Assembly: GCF_000376785.1 (NCBI RefSeq)
Contig: NZ_AQXX01000108.1
Span: forward strand, 1 to 64,000
Direction of reading: 5' to 3'
Origin: Hahella ganghwensis DSM 17046
GTDB lineage: Bacteria > Pseudomonadota > Gammaproteobacteria > Pseudomonadales > Oleiphilaceae
Length of the DNA: 64,000 nt
The translations under genes were made by a program, and so were the position numbers. The stretch's first letter is position 1. Every line of letters begins with the position of its first letter. Below, one piece after another: positions 54,352-62,373 of this stretch. The notes beneath the pieces were generated by a model. That model was not told where the DNA came from. It worked only from the letters and a program-made list of their open reading frames with translations, and searched no databases.

Positions 54352-55624
54352 TGCTGCTTTGATTCTGTTGATCCTGCTGGCGCTATCGGTTCCGGTCGCG
54401 GCCACAATGGGTGTACTTGGACTGGCGTTGGATCAGATGTACTCCATGTTGCCGCTATACAAGGCCAGTGGTGAAATTTTCTGGTCAACCAATACGGATT
54501 TTCTTCTGGTTGCTATACCCATGTTTGTATTGCTGGGTGAAATCATGCTTCGGGCCGGTATGGCTGAGCGCTTGTATGATGCCATGGAAAAATGGATGGG
54601 GTGGCTGCCGGGCGGTCTAATGCATGCGAATATTGGCGCATGTGCGGCATTTTCAGCGACTTCCGGTTCCAGTGTGGCAACCGCCGCGACCGTGGGAACC
54701 GTTGCCATCCCCCAGGGTGAGCGTTATGCCTATGCGCAACCATTGTTTCTGGGAACTCTCGCAGCAGGAGGTACTCTGGGCATTCTGATTCCTCCGTCGA
54801 TCAATATGATTATCTATGGAATGTTAACGGATACTTCTGTGCCACAGTTGTATCTGGCGGGCTTTTTACCCGGCATTCTATTGGCGCTCATCTTTGGTTT
54901 GACGGTGTTTTTGATATGTCTGGTGCGGCCGGGATGGGGCGGGCGTCGGCAGAAGTCGAGCTGGTCAGCACGAATGAGGTCCTTAAAGAATCTGCTGCCT
55001 CCGTTGGCGATCTTCCTGATTGTGGTGGGATCTATTTATGCGGGAATAGCCACGCCCACAGAGGCCGCCGGGGTGGGGGTTATGGCGGCGATCATACTCG
55101 CCGCGTTATACCGTAGCCTGTCGCTGGATATGTTGAGAGAAGCCATTGAAGGTACCGTGCGGACCTCATCCATGGTCATTCTGATTATCCTGGCTGCCTA
55201 CTTTCTCAACTTTGTCCTGGCAGCGATAGGCCTGACTGACAAACTGACCAGTCTTGTTCTCAGTCAGGGATGGACGCCGTTACAGACCTTTGCCGCTGTG
55301 GTTCTTTTCTACCTGATCCTGGGGTGCTTTCTGGAGACTTTGTCAATGATGGTGACGACGATTCCGATTACTGCACCACTGATGATTGAATTGGGATTTA
55401 GTCCGGTATGGTACGGTATTGTGGTCATGGTGCTGCTGGAAATGGCCTTGATCACGCCGCCTGTGGGATTGAATCTATACGTGGTCCAGGGCGTGCGTTC
55501 CCGAGGTTCCCTGAATCAGGTTTTAATTGGGGCTATGCCCTTCGTTGTTGCCATGATCGCACTGATTATCGGGCTGGTGTTGTTTCCCGAAATTGCGACC
55601 TGGCTCCCTGAACAGTTCTATTAA
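54341..55624 (+). CDS. TRAP transporter large permease (DctM), module 2
   Basis: 427 residues, about 12 membrane helices. DctM blocks are present: FSATSGSSVATAATVGTVAIP, LGTLAAGGTLGILIPPSINMIIYG, IAGIATPTEAAGVG-type loop (YAGIATPTEAAGVG) and EMALITPPVGLNLYVVQGV. Na+-driven translocation subunit, paralogous to the module 1 DctM. A long hairpin at 55669-55704 follows and separates it from the convergent gene at 55747. Confidence 0.94.
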   Translation: MLVNAALILLILLALSVPVAATMGVLGLALDQMYSMLPLYKASGEIFWSTNTDFLLVAIPMFVLLGEIMLRAGMAERLYDAMEKWMGWLPGGLMHANIGACAAFSATSGSSVATAATVGTVAIPQGERYAYAQPLFLGTLAAGGTLGILIPPSINMIIYGMLTDTSVPQLYLAGFLPGILLALIFGLTVFLICLVRPGWGGRRQKSSWSARMRSLKNLLPPLAIFLIVVGSIYAGIATPTEAAGVGVMAAIILAALYRSLSLDMLREAIEGTVRTSSMVILIILAAYFLNFVLAAIGLTDKLTSLVLSQGWTPLQTFAAVVLFYLILGCFLETLSMMVTTIPITAPLMIELGFSPVWYGIVVMVLLEMALITPPVGLNLYVVQGVRSRGSLNQVLIGAMPFVVAMIALIIGLVLFPEIATWLPEQFY

Positions 55625-55668
55625 CTTATTCTCTTTAACTCTGTTCTTAATTTACACGCCTAAATAAA

Positions 55669-55704
55669 CCGGGACAGGGGCCACAAGGTGGTCGACTGTC
55701 CCGG
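55669..55704 (+). terminator. Long hairpin ending TRAP operon 2
   Basis: CCGGGACAG (55669-55677) pairs perfectly with CTGTCCCGG (55696-55704); inside, GGCCAC can pair with GTGGTC. It lies between two convergent genes. There is no T run, so it may act as a bidirectional barrier. Confidence 0.6.
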
Positions 55705-55746
55705 TCATCTCATCAGGTTACATCGCTCACTCTCTTACCGGCTAAC

Positions 55747-56277
55747 TCACAGACCAAGGTATTGCCGAATATTCTCCAATTCAGCTGATTGCGGCCATTC
55801 GGATAATATTTGTTCGGTCGGACACCATGGATAGGGGAGAACCGATACCCCATCTATGAATCCCTTCAGAGATTCAGGTGGCATGACCTGCATGTCTTCA
55901 ATCGTGATGGTCAGATGCTCGGCCAGAGATGTCTCCCGTTGAAATGTCCAGTCATAGCCGCCGCATCCGATTCTGATCTGTCGATTTGGCTTTTCTGACA
56001 TGACCACCAGCCAGCGACAACTGAATCTGGTGACATGGTTTTCCGGTGGCGGACACAGGCAAAGGGTATACACGTTTTCATAGGTTTGGGCGAAACGTCG
56101 TACCAACACATCGGTAATGTTTTCACGACCTAGAACGGACGAAGGAAAAGAGATCGCTTCTGTTCTGATATTCATTTCCAGGGACGCGTTTTCGGAGAAG
56201 GCCTGTGCCATTCTGTGGGGTTGGTTCCTGTCTTTGGCATAGAGATAGGCGCGAATTGATTCTGCGGGGTTATGCAT
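55747..56277 (-). CDS. NTF2/SnoaL-like domain protein
   Basis: 176 residues. The N-terminal NPAESIRAYLYAKDRNQPHRMAQAFSENASLEMN and the following GRENITDVLVRRFAQTYENV fit the helix-helix-strand start of SnoaL-like NTF2 folds, with curved strands after (HVTRFSCRWLVVMSE, QIRIGCGGYDWTF). Such domains bind small molecules or act as isomerases; no specific activity can be assigned. It is convergent with the TRAP operon and near the porin, so association with module 2 is possible but unproven. Confidence 0.65.
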   Translation of the reverse strand: MHNPAESIRAYLYAKDRNQPHRMAQAFSENASLEMNIRTEAISFPSSVLGRENITDVLVRRFAQTYENVYTLCLCPPPENHVTRFSCRWLVVMSEKPNRQIRIGCGGYDWTFQRETSLAEHLTITIEDMQVMPPESLKGFIDGVSVLPYPWCPTEQILSEWPQSAELENIRQYLGL

Positions 56278-56688
56278 TGATTAGTCCTGATAATATGATG
56301 AGGAAATTGGAAGGTCGGAGTATTTTCATTATTCCGTGACCATTTTAAGCGCCTGCGGCTGAATTCTCAGAAAGTTTGACTTTAAAAAAACTTAAAGGGC
56401 GTAAAAAGATCCCATCCCTGGGTGACGAAGTACGGTCTAGTCAATGGGAAGAAAAATGATTAAAAGTGGAACGCTTTCGTAGTAATGATATTCATGAATA
56501 TCACGTCTTAATTTCAGAACACTTCGTTTGAGGGCACTAATATTGGAATTGCAGGCCCTTGGGGGGACGAAATGTTGGTGGAATCGTATGCATTAATTGA
56601 CTGAGTCATTTATATTCTCAGTACATCCCTGTACCTTTTTAGTCTGGTATTTCTCCAAAGTACTAACGATCAGCTGGACTGTCGTCTG
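56278..56688. other. Gene-free region between the NTF2-like gene and the porin
   Basis: 411 bases with no supported gene. It should contain the promoter of the NTF2-like gene and the 3' end of the porin transcript. No clear terminator was seen. Confidence 0.45.
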
Positions 56689-57765
56689 CTATAGTTTTAA
56701 GCGCACGCCTGTCGTCAGGATTGAAATATCTTCAAAATCTTCCCCGTCTCTATCCAGACTATGCACCTTGTAGGATGCATACAGGTCAATGCCTTTGCGT
56801 ACTGCAAAAACATAGCCCAGACTGACAGCCTCAGCCTGATCGTTCTGTTGGGCTCTGTCGTCGGTGATGGCGTAAAGCAGGGAAACGGCGTGTTTGCCAG
56901 TCTTATAGCCGATCTTGGCAGATTTGAACTCGGCATCCGGATTGGCTTCATCATCGTCGCCGGATTTACCAATCGCGATAGCGGCGTTCAGGCCACCAGG
57001 CAATAATACGGCGACTGAACCACCTACCGTATTTTCATCACCGGCAGCATTGCCGTCCTCTGTATTCTCTGTGGAATAGCCGAGCCCGCCTTTAAACGCC
57101 AGACCGCTGTCGGTGGTATGATTGAATCTCAGGCCGATCTCGGTAATATCACTGCTGCCTTTGACCCCCTGACTGAGGGCTATGCCGAAGGCGCCAAAGT
57201 TTGGCGTGTCATAGCGCAGACGATCGTAACGGGATTCGAAGTCCAGGTTATTCATAGTAGAGCCGATGGTGGGGCCGGTACGGTTGAACTGAATACCGCC
57301 ACCCAGCAGAGAAGGATCGGCCCAGTTGATAACGCCCGTACCTGATAGATCCATTTCCATAATGCCATTGGCTGCGCCGTCTCCCTGGCCGATGGTAACT
57401 TTGCCCCAATCGTCAGCAAACCAGACTTCCATATGTCTTTCGCCTAATTCAGGGCGGGTCGACTTATTGTCAAAGTTGACACTGTAGGAAGAGTTTGACG
57501 GGTATTCCGCTTCGAACTGGCCTCCGACCTTGGTTCCGCCTTCGAGTACTGTTTCTGCTTTTAGATTAAAGCGGGTATTGCTGTTGATGTTATCAACGAA
57601 AAACAGTTCGGTATCATTGCCGTCATCGGCATACATTAATGCCCGATTTACCTGCAATGTAAGATTAAGATCGACGCCGTGGTAAGTTCCCAGATCGACG
57701 GCATAACTTGAGAGTGGTGCTGTGGCAAGAGCCATGCATAGTGCATGTCTAGTGAAATTATTCAT
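56689..57765 (-). CDS. Outer-membrane porin
   Basis: 358 residues with a signal peptide (FTRHALCMALATAPLSSYA) and alternating amphipathic strands typical of general trimeric porins (Porin_4 type): YHGVDLNLTLQVNRALMY, NSNTRFNLKAETVLEGG, and GIDLYASYKVHSLDRDG near the end. Periplasmic turns and acidic loops (SGDDDEANPDAEF, GDENTVGG) are visible. The final residues are VRLKL, so the usual C-terminal Phe/Trp recognised by the BAM machinery is replaced by Leu. It lies beside the TRAP module 2 and could admit the same acids. AT-rich leader upstream. Confidence 0.88.
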   Translation of the reverse strand: MNNFTRHALCMALATAPLSSYAVDLGTYHGVDLNLTLQVNRALMYADDGNDTELFFVDNINSNTRFNLKAETVLEGGTKVGGQFEAEYPSNSSYSVNFDNKSTRPELGERHMEVWFADDWGKVTIGQGDGAANGIMEMDLSGTGVINWADPSLLGGGIQFNRTGPTIGSTMNNLDFESRYDRLRYDTPNFGAFGIALSQGVKGSSDITEIGLRFNHTTDSGLAFKGGLGYSTENTEDGNAAGDENTVGGSVAVLLPGGLNAAIAIGKSGDDDEANPDAEFKSAKIGYKTGKHAVSLLYAITDDRAQQNDQAEAVSLGYVFAVRKGIDLYASYKVHSLDRDGEDFEDISILTTGVRLKL

Positions 57766-58111
57766 TGCTTACCTTCAAATAGAGTTTTTATTAATATATG
57801 TATTGATGTTTTTGAATTGATTTGATGCCCATGATAATCATAATTAGATTGAGCTTTGGACTATGTGATTTTGCGAAGTGAAAGAGAGGATGTAAAACTA
57901 ATAAAATTTATATAATTAAATCAAAATTGTTTATGGGTTTTATATTTGGGTTATTTTTATCGATATTGATAATATGTGTTTATGTATGGTTTTTTTCTGG
58001 CTATGCATGTCGCAGTGAAAGATTTTTGTTATATTGCCCGCTATATAATGTTTATTCCGCTATGTCCGAAGCTTTAAAGGATTGCGGTTCTTAAAAAGAA
58101 ACAGGAATAAA
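57766..58111. other. AT-rich gene-free region upstream of porin and ychJ
   Basis: 346 bases of very AT-rich sequence serving the divergent porin and YchJ genes. No operator or RNA is recognised. Confidence 0.5.
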
Positions 58112-58567
58112 ATGACCCCATCATCCAATTTGCTATGCCCCTGCGGATCAGGGAAGAACTACCAGGTATGTTGTGAGATTTATCATCTGGGCCAGGCAGC
58201 CCCGGATCCGGAGTCGTTGATGCGTTCGCGTTATACCGCATTTTCCGGTTCGATGTGGGAGTACTTATTGAATACGTGGCATCCGAGTACACGGCCAATG
58301 TCGCTTGGCAATGATGATCAGGTGGAATGGTATAAGCTTGACGTGCTTGAAAGTTCTTCAGAGTCTGATAAGGGAAAAGTGTCCTTCGCAGCGACCTTTC
58401 GACAGGCGGGGAAATGGATGCAGCTTCGTGAGAAAAGTCGCTTTCAGTGCGAGGAAGGACGTTGGTATTACGTGGATGGTGATGCCGAATGGCTTGAGCT
58501 GGACCCCGGCAGAAACGATCCCTGTCCTTGCGGAAGCGGTAAAAAATTCAAGAAATGCTGTGCTTGA
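58112..58567 (+). CDS. ychJ: YchJ family protein (SEC-C motif, UPF0225)
   Basis: 151 residues from ATG 58112. Two SEC-C zinc-binding motifs frame the protein: LLCPCGSGKNYQVCC at the N-terminus and DPCPCGSGKKFKKCCA at the C-terminus. The middle is the YchJ NTF2-like core (LMRSRYTAFSGSMWEYLLNTWHPSTRP). SEC-C motifs resemble the SecA C-terminal zinc finger that binds SecB and ribosomes; YchJ function is not established. It is a single gene. A CAGGAA site precedes the chosen ATG. Confidence 0.93.
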   Translation: MTPSSNLLCPCGSGKNYQVCCEIYHLGQAAPDPESLMRSRYTAFSGSMWEYLLNTWHPSTRPMSLGNDDQVEWYKLDVLESSSESDKGKVSFAATFRQAGKWMQLREKSRFQCEEGRWYYVDGDAEWLELDPGRNDPCPCGSGKKFKKCCA

Positions 58568-58638
58568 CGTCGCCCCCTCAGGGTTATGAGTTCAGGAGGC
58601 GCTGAGGTCAGGGTTACTGATATCAGGAATGAAGAAGC

Positions 58639-59196
58639 TCAGGCTTCGCCGATATCCAGTTTGACACCGTAAGGGGCGTACAGATCCCTGATTCTGATCA
58701 GGTCATCGCGAATGGAATCAGAAGGAAACAGCTTTGCCACCATCTGGCCACGTTTGGCAGCAGCATCTGACAGCATCAGGATAATGGGCACGCCAGCGGC
58801 TTTGGCAATGTGCCAGAATCCGGTTTTGATGGGTTTGGCATTCGGGCAGGTAATATTGTTGCGGGTGCCTTCTGGTGCAATGAGTAGGGTGAATTCTTTG
58901 TGGCTGTCGAACAGATCCTTCATGTCCTGGACCAGATTCGATTTTCTGCTACGGTCTACAGGCAGGCATCCCATGCTCGTCAAAAACCAGGAAAACGGCC
59001 AGAAGAACAGATCTTTCTTTACCAGTGTATGGACCTTGATACCGTATATCTTGAACAGGGCAAGACTGCGTATGCCGTCCATATTGGTCGTATGGGGAAA
59101 GCCCACAACCACCTGTTTATCCTCCCAGGCATCGGTTTTGGGTTCGTAAGTCCATCCACCCAAACGGAAAATAAACTTGGCAATGATTGTCAGCAT
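58639..59196 (-). CDS. PlsC-like 1-acylglycerol-3-phosphate acyltransferase
   Basis: 185 residues from ATG 59196 (MLTIIAKFIFRLGGWTYEPK); the frame extends to 59262 without a good start. Acyltransferase motifs: GFPHTTNMDGI (HX4D, catalytic His/Asp), a hydrophobic segment FFWPFSWFLTSMG, and LLIAPEGTRNN (the EGTR block) followed by KTGFWHIAKAAGVPIIL. It transfers acyl groups to lysophospholipid-type acceptors at the membrane; it is shorter than housekeeping PlsC and belongs to the group of paralogues with uncertain acceptor. Single gene. Confidence 0.85.
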   Translation of the reverse strand: MLTIIAKFIFRLGGWTYEPKTDAWEDKQVVVGFPHTTNMDGIRSLALFKIYGIKVHTLVKKDLFFWPFSWFLTSMGCLPVDRSRKSNLVQDMKDLFDSHKEFTLLIAPEGTRNNITCPNAKPIKTGFWHIAKAAGVPIILMLSDAAAKRGQMVAKLFPSDSIRDDLIRIRDLYAPYGVKLDIGEA

Positions 59197-59318
59197 TCGA
59201 TCAACCTCAGAATATACTCTACTACGAGGACGCCCCATGCTTGGATGCAGGGGGCGACGCATTCTAACCTAAAGCGCGATCTGAGGCCAAAACATATACT
59301 GATGTGTGCTTTTAGCGG

Positions 59319-59921
59319 TTAGCAGTCCTTTATCAAGCTATGTCGCGGGTGCGATGCGACCCTGTCCAGCCAAATTTGAATATTCGGGTAATCGCTTAGT
59401 TGGAAGTCTCCTTCTTCTGCCACATGGGTATAAGCGTACAGGGCAATGTCAGCGATAGTGTACTGATCTGCCACCAGCCAATGCCGCCCTTGAAGATGAC
59501 TATCCATAATTTTCAGCGCTTTGCGTCCGGCTTCCTGTTTGCCAGGGAGCATCTGCTTGCGTTCGTCGTTCAATCCCAGGTGGGTCAGCCAGAAGCGGGG
59601 ACTGGCAATGTTGGGTTCGTGGCTGTACTGCTCGAAAAAAAGCCATTCCATGATCTGGGTCTGGTACATGACATCAGTTGGCCAGAAGTCTGTCCCTTGT
59701 GCCAAATAGAATAGAATCGCATTGGATTCGCTGATGATGGTGCCGTCGTCCAGTTCCAGGACCGGGATTTTCCCATTAGGGTTTAATTTTAAAAACTCTG
59801 GCGTGTGAGTGGCGCCTTCCACAATGTCGTACTCGCGATATTCGTAGTTGATTTCCAGCAGATGCATCAGCAGACGCGCTTTGTAACCATTGCCTGATGG
59901 ACGGTAATCATGAAGAATCAT
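59319..59921 (-). CDS. Glutathione S-transferase family protein
   Basis: 200 residues from ATG 59921 (MILHDYRPSGNGYKARLLMH). N-terminal thioredoxin-like domain with the cis-Pro and Glu-Ser motif for glutathione (GKIPVLELDDGTIISESNAI), then an all-helical C-terminal domain with the N-capping TIADIALYAYTHVAEEGDF box. The class (beta, theta or other) and substrate are not clear. It is divergent from a LysR gene across a 190-base region that contains a clean inverted repeat at 60013-60035, so it is the likely LysR target. Confidence 0.9.
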   Translation of the reverse strand: MILHDYRPSGNGYKARLLMHLLEINYEYREYDIVEGATHTPEFLKLNPNGKIPVLELDDGTIISESNAILFYLAQGTDFWPTDVMYQTQIMEWLFFEQYSHEPNIASPRFWLTHLGLNDERKQMLPGKQEAGRKALKIMDSHLQGRHWLVADQYTIADIALYAYTHVAEEGDFQLSDYPNIQIWLDRVASHPRHSLIKDC

Positions 59922-60012
59922 AAGTGAGTGCCTCAACAGTGATGTGTGATTCGGTGGCTCTATTGTTGTGGTGTTTATTGTTGAGAGAGCCCTTGTGAAT
60001 CACAAACGAATT

Positions 60013-60035
60013 GTTTTGATCCCTGATATCAAAAC
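60013..60035. promoter_or_regulatory. Inverted repeat, candidate LysR site between gst and lysR
   Basis: GTTTTGAT (60013-60020) and its exact inverse ATCAAAAC (60028-60035) separated by 7 bases. Arm length and spacing fit the T-N11-A type site of LysR regulators. Confidence 0.6.
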
Positions 60036-60111
60036 TGCTGATGGGTGGTTCTTACGAAAGAACCATGCTCAAGCGGGGCGATTTGCAATATTGACTGAGA
60101 AGTAGAAACCA

Positions 60112-61002
60112 ATGGAAATAGATCTCCTGCGTACCTATGTAGCGATAGTGGATACCGGTAGCTTTACCCGGGCCGCACGACAGACCTTTCGGACGCAATC
60201 GGCTGTCAGCATGCAGATGAAGCGCCTTGAAAGTCAGGTAGAGAAAAATCTTTTCCGGCGGGAAGGGCGTATGTTGGAGCTCACTGAGGATGGTAAGCAA
60301 CTGGTGCATCATGCGCGTCGGATTCTTGCGGTTCATGATGAGGCGTTGGCCAGTATGCAGGCAAATCGTGGGAGCTTTAAAGTTCGTCTGGGATGTCCGG
60401 ACGATCATGCACGAAGCATCTTGCCGGAGTTGATACTGCAGATGAGGCGCTTGTATCCGGAGATCAGTGTCAGCGTACAGTGCGCCTCATCCAATAAACT
60501 ACGCCAATTGATGGATGGTGGTGAGGTTGATCTGGCAGTGCTAACCCGTACTCCTGACAGCGATGAAGGCTACCTGTTGCTGCAGGATCAGGGTGTTTGG
60601 GCGGCGGCCAGAGGGCGTCAGATCAGCCCAGGTGAAGTTCTGCCTCTGGCCATATACGAGGCTGACTGTAAGTTCCACAGTGCCGCGCTGGATGGGCTGG
60701 ATAAGTTACAGCGTCCTTATCAACTGTTGATGACCTCATCCAATGCCTCTGCATTGCTTGCGATGGTGAAAGCGGGGGGAGCCATCACGGCTGTCGCGAC
60801 ATCTACTTTAAGTGAGGAAATGATTGTGCTGGGACCGGAGCATCAACTTCCCCCTCTGCCCAGAGTGGATATCGTGTTGATGATTGCCGGCCAGCCTCAT
60901 CCTATGATAACTCCCGCATTTGTCCAGGAACTGATTGCTGGCTATCAAACTGGTCGGCAGAGTTTAGATCAGGCTATTCCAGAGACCGACACCGCTGGTT
61001 AA
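60112..61002 (+). CDS. LysR-family regulator
   Basis: 296 residues: HTH (SFTRAARQTFRTQSAVSMQMKRLESQVEKNLF, residues 18-48) and effector domain (VRLGCPDDHARSILPELILQM, GGEVDLAVLTRTPD). It is not closely related to the two TRAP-linked LysR proteins in this window. Divergent from the GST gene, with a likely binding site at 60013-60035. Its last 39 bases overlap the 3' end of the convergent TauE-type gene. Confidence 0.93.
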   Translation: MEIDLLRTYVAIVDTGSFTRAARQTFRTQSAVSMQMKRLESQVEKNLFRREGRMLELTEDGKQLVHHARRILAVHDEALASMQANRGSFKVRLGCPDDHARSILPELILQMRRLYPEISVSVQCASSNKLRQLMDGGEVDLAVLTRTPDSDEGYLLLQDQGVWAAARGRQISPGEVLPLAIYEADCKFHSAALDGLDKLQRPYQLLMTSSNASALLAMVKAGGAITAVATSTLSEEMIVLGPEHQLPPLPRVDIVLMIAGQPHPMITPAFVQELIAGYQTGRQSLDQAIPETDTAG

Positions 61003-61737
61003 AAGTAGGGCAAACCCCAGCACCCGGAAAAAGGCTACCTGATTCTGGCGCATCATCCGGTCATGGAACCAGAGACCCAGGACATGACCGACTGCAGCGC
61101 AGGGAAGAAGCCATAAGTGATGAATCAACTGCAGATCGACGCCAGCCATCAGGAAGGCAGCCATTTTGATGGTGACAAGAATAAACCAGAGCGCGAACAA
61201 TGTGTTGCGCAGCTTCTCCGGTGCCACTTTGGTACTGTACACCGCGACGATTAAAGGGGCTCCAATCAGTGAGGTGCCGCTGATGTAACCGCCAAGCATA
61301 AGAAACAGAATATCCAGCTTGGGATTATTGCTCTTGAAAGGCCGATTGAGTATGTAAGACAGCGCATACGCTGAGACGATGGTGAAGATGATGCCTCCCA
61401 TCAACGCCGGGGGCAGCGTGATCAGACCAAACACCCCGATCAGCTTTGGGATGATCATGATCCCCAGGCTCTTCCCCAGGTAGTTCCAATCCACTGTGCT
61501 CTGTTCACTGTTGCCCAGAAATTGCTTGTAGCCCTGGTTTCCCATCACTGTGAGAGAGGAAAATATCAGTAGATGGACCGCAATCAGAGGCAGATAGACC
61601 AACGGTTGGTTGTTGATCAACAGGAGGAAGGGAAGTGCCAGTACTGCGCCGCCAAAGCCAAGCCCTGAACGTACAAAGCCGCTCCAGACAAAGACCAGAG
61701 CTATCAAGACATATTGATACCAGAGGAGTTGATCCAT
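60964..61737 (-). CDS. TauE/SafE family sulfite/anion exporter
   Basis: 257 residues with about eight membrane helices in two related halves (WSGFVRSGLGFGGAVLALPFLLLI at the start; MLGGYISGTSLIGAPLIVAVYS in the second half, the usual duplicated Gly-rich motif). The family exports sulfite, sulfoacetate or other small anions, or imports them. No sulfonate genes are adjacent, so the substrate is open. Its stop region overlaps the convergent LysR gene. Confidence 0.88.
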   Translation of the reverse strand: MDQLLWYQYVLIALVFVWSGFVRSGLGFGGAVLALPFLLLINNQPLVYLPLIAVHLLIFSSLTVMGNQGYKQFLGNSEQSTVDWNYLGKSLGIMIIPKLIGVFGLITLPPALMGGIIFTIVSAYALSYILNRPFKSNNPKLDILFLMLGGYISGTSLIGAPLIVAVYSTKVAPEKLRNTLFALWFILVTIKMAAFLMAGVDLQLIHHLWLLPCAAVGHVLGLWFHDRMMRQNQVAFFRVLGFALLLTSGVGLWNSLI

Positions 61738-61771
61738 TACATACGACTCTTACAAGGTTTACAAGGGGACT

Positions 61772-62248
61772 TCAGGTATCGCTGTCAGCTTCTTCCCGGA
61801 GTTTTTTTCTCACATTCATTAATACTTTGCCGTAGGCATTGCTGCCTCGACGATCCCGTCCGCAGCCCCAGAAATAGTCATAGTTGCTGTTTTCCACCAG
61901 AACCCGATTGTCGGTTTCCAGTAGAGCTTCGGCGATATGAGGGTAGGTTTTGCAGCGGATATAAAGGGCACGGGTCATGATAACTTCACGGACTTTTTTC
62001 CAGTCCGGGCGAAGCAAGCCTTTTTTCTTTCTGCCCGCTGACCGGGCGGCTTCGGGTGTGGGAGCCTGCCGTACTGTTTCCTGATAATCCTGGTCCGTGA
62101 ACTTCATGCCCTGATAGTAGTGTTCTACGGTAGGCCAGGTTTTGCCTTCCAGTTCGAATCCAAAGGGTGAGTAACACCCCAGGAGCTCCTCCGGGTTGGA
62201 GCGGGACAGAAACATGGCATCATCAGGAATGTCCGGCGGAAAAAGCAT
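61772..62248 (-). CDS. NADAR family protein (YbiA-like N-glycosidase)
   Basis: 158 residues from ATG 62248 (MLFPPDIPDDAMF). NADAR blocks are present: LGCYSPFGFELEGKTWPTVEHYYQGMKF, the RKKKGLLRPDWKKVREVIMTRALYIRCKTYP segment and NYDYFWGCGRDRRGSNAYGKVLMNVR at the end. YbiA-type proteins hydrolyse the N-glycosidic bond of early riboflavin-pathway intermediates, and other NADAR members counter NAD/ADP-ribose modifications. It is transcribed just upstream of the TauE gene on the same strand (34 bases), possibly co-transcribed. Confidence 0.9.
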   Translation of the reverse strand: MLFPPDIPDDAMFLSRSNPEELLGCYSPFGFELEGKTWPTVEHYYQGMKFTDQDYQETVRQAPTPEAARSAGRKKKGLLRPDWKKVREVIMTRALYIRCKTYPHIAEALLETDNRVLVENSNYDYFWGCGRDRRGSNAYGKVLMNVRKKLREEADSDT

Positions 62249-62373
62249 CGATAGTTCCCTGTTGGTTGTTCGCAGGTCGTGGGATTGTATCACGACTGCT
62301 TGTAGGGTTGTTGAAGTTTATTGCTTCAGCAACTCTAACATCAGACCTTCAGGGCGCAAGTAGTGGGATGGTC

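Noticed and set aside
61772-62248. NADAR protein as part of a toxin or defence pair
   Set aside because: It lies beside a TauE exporter and an RNA hydrolase with no partner typical of ADP-ribosylation systems; a YbiA-like metabolic role is simpler.
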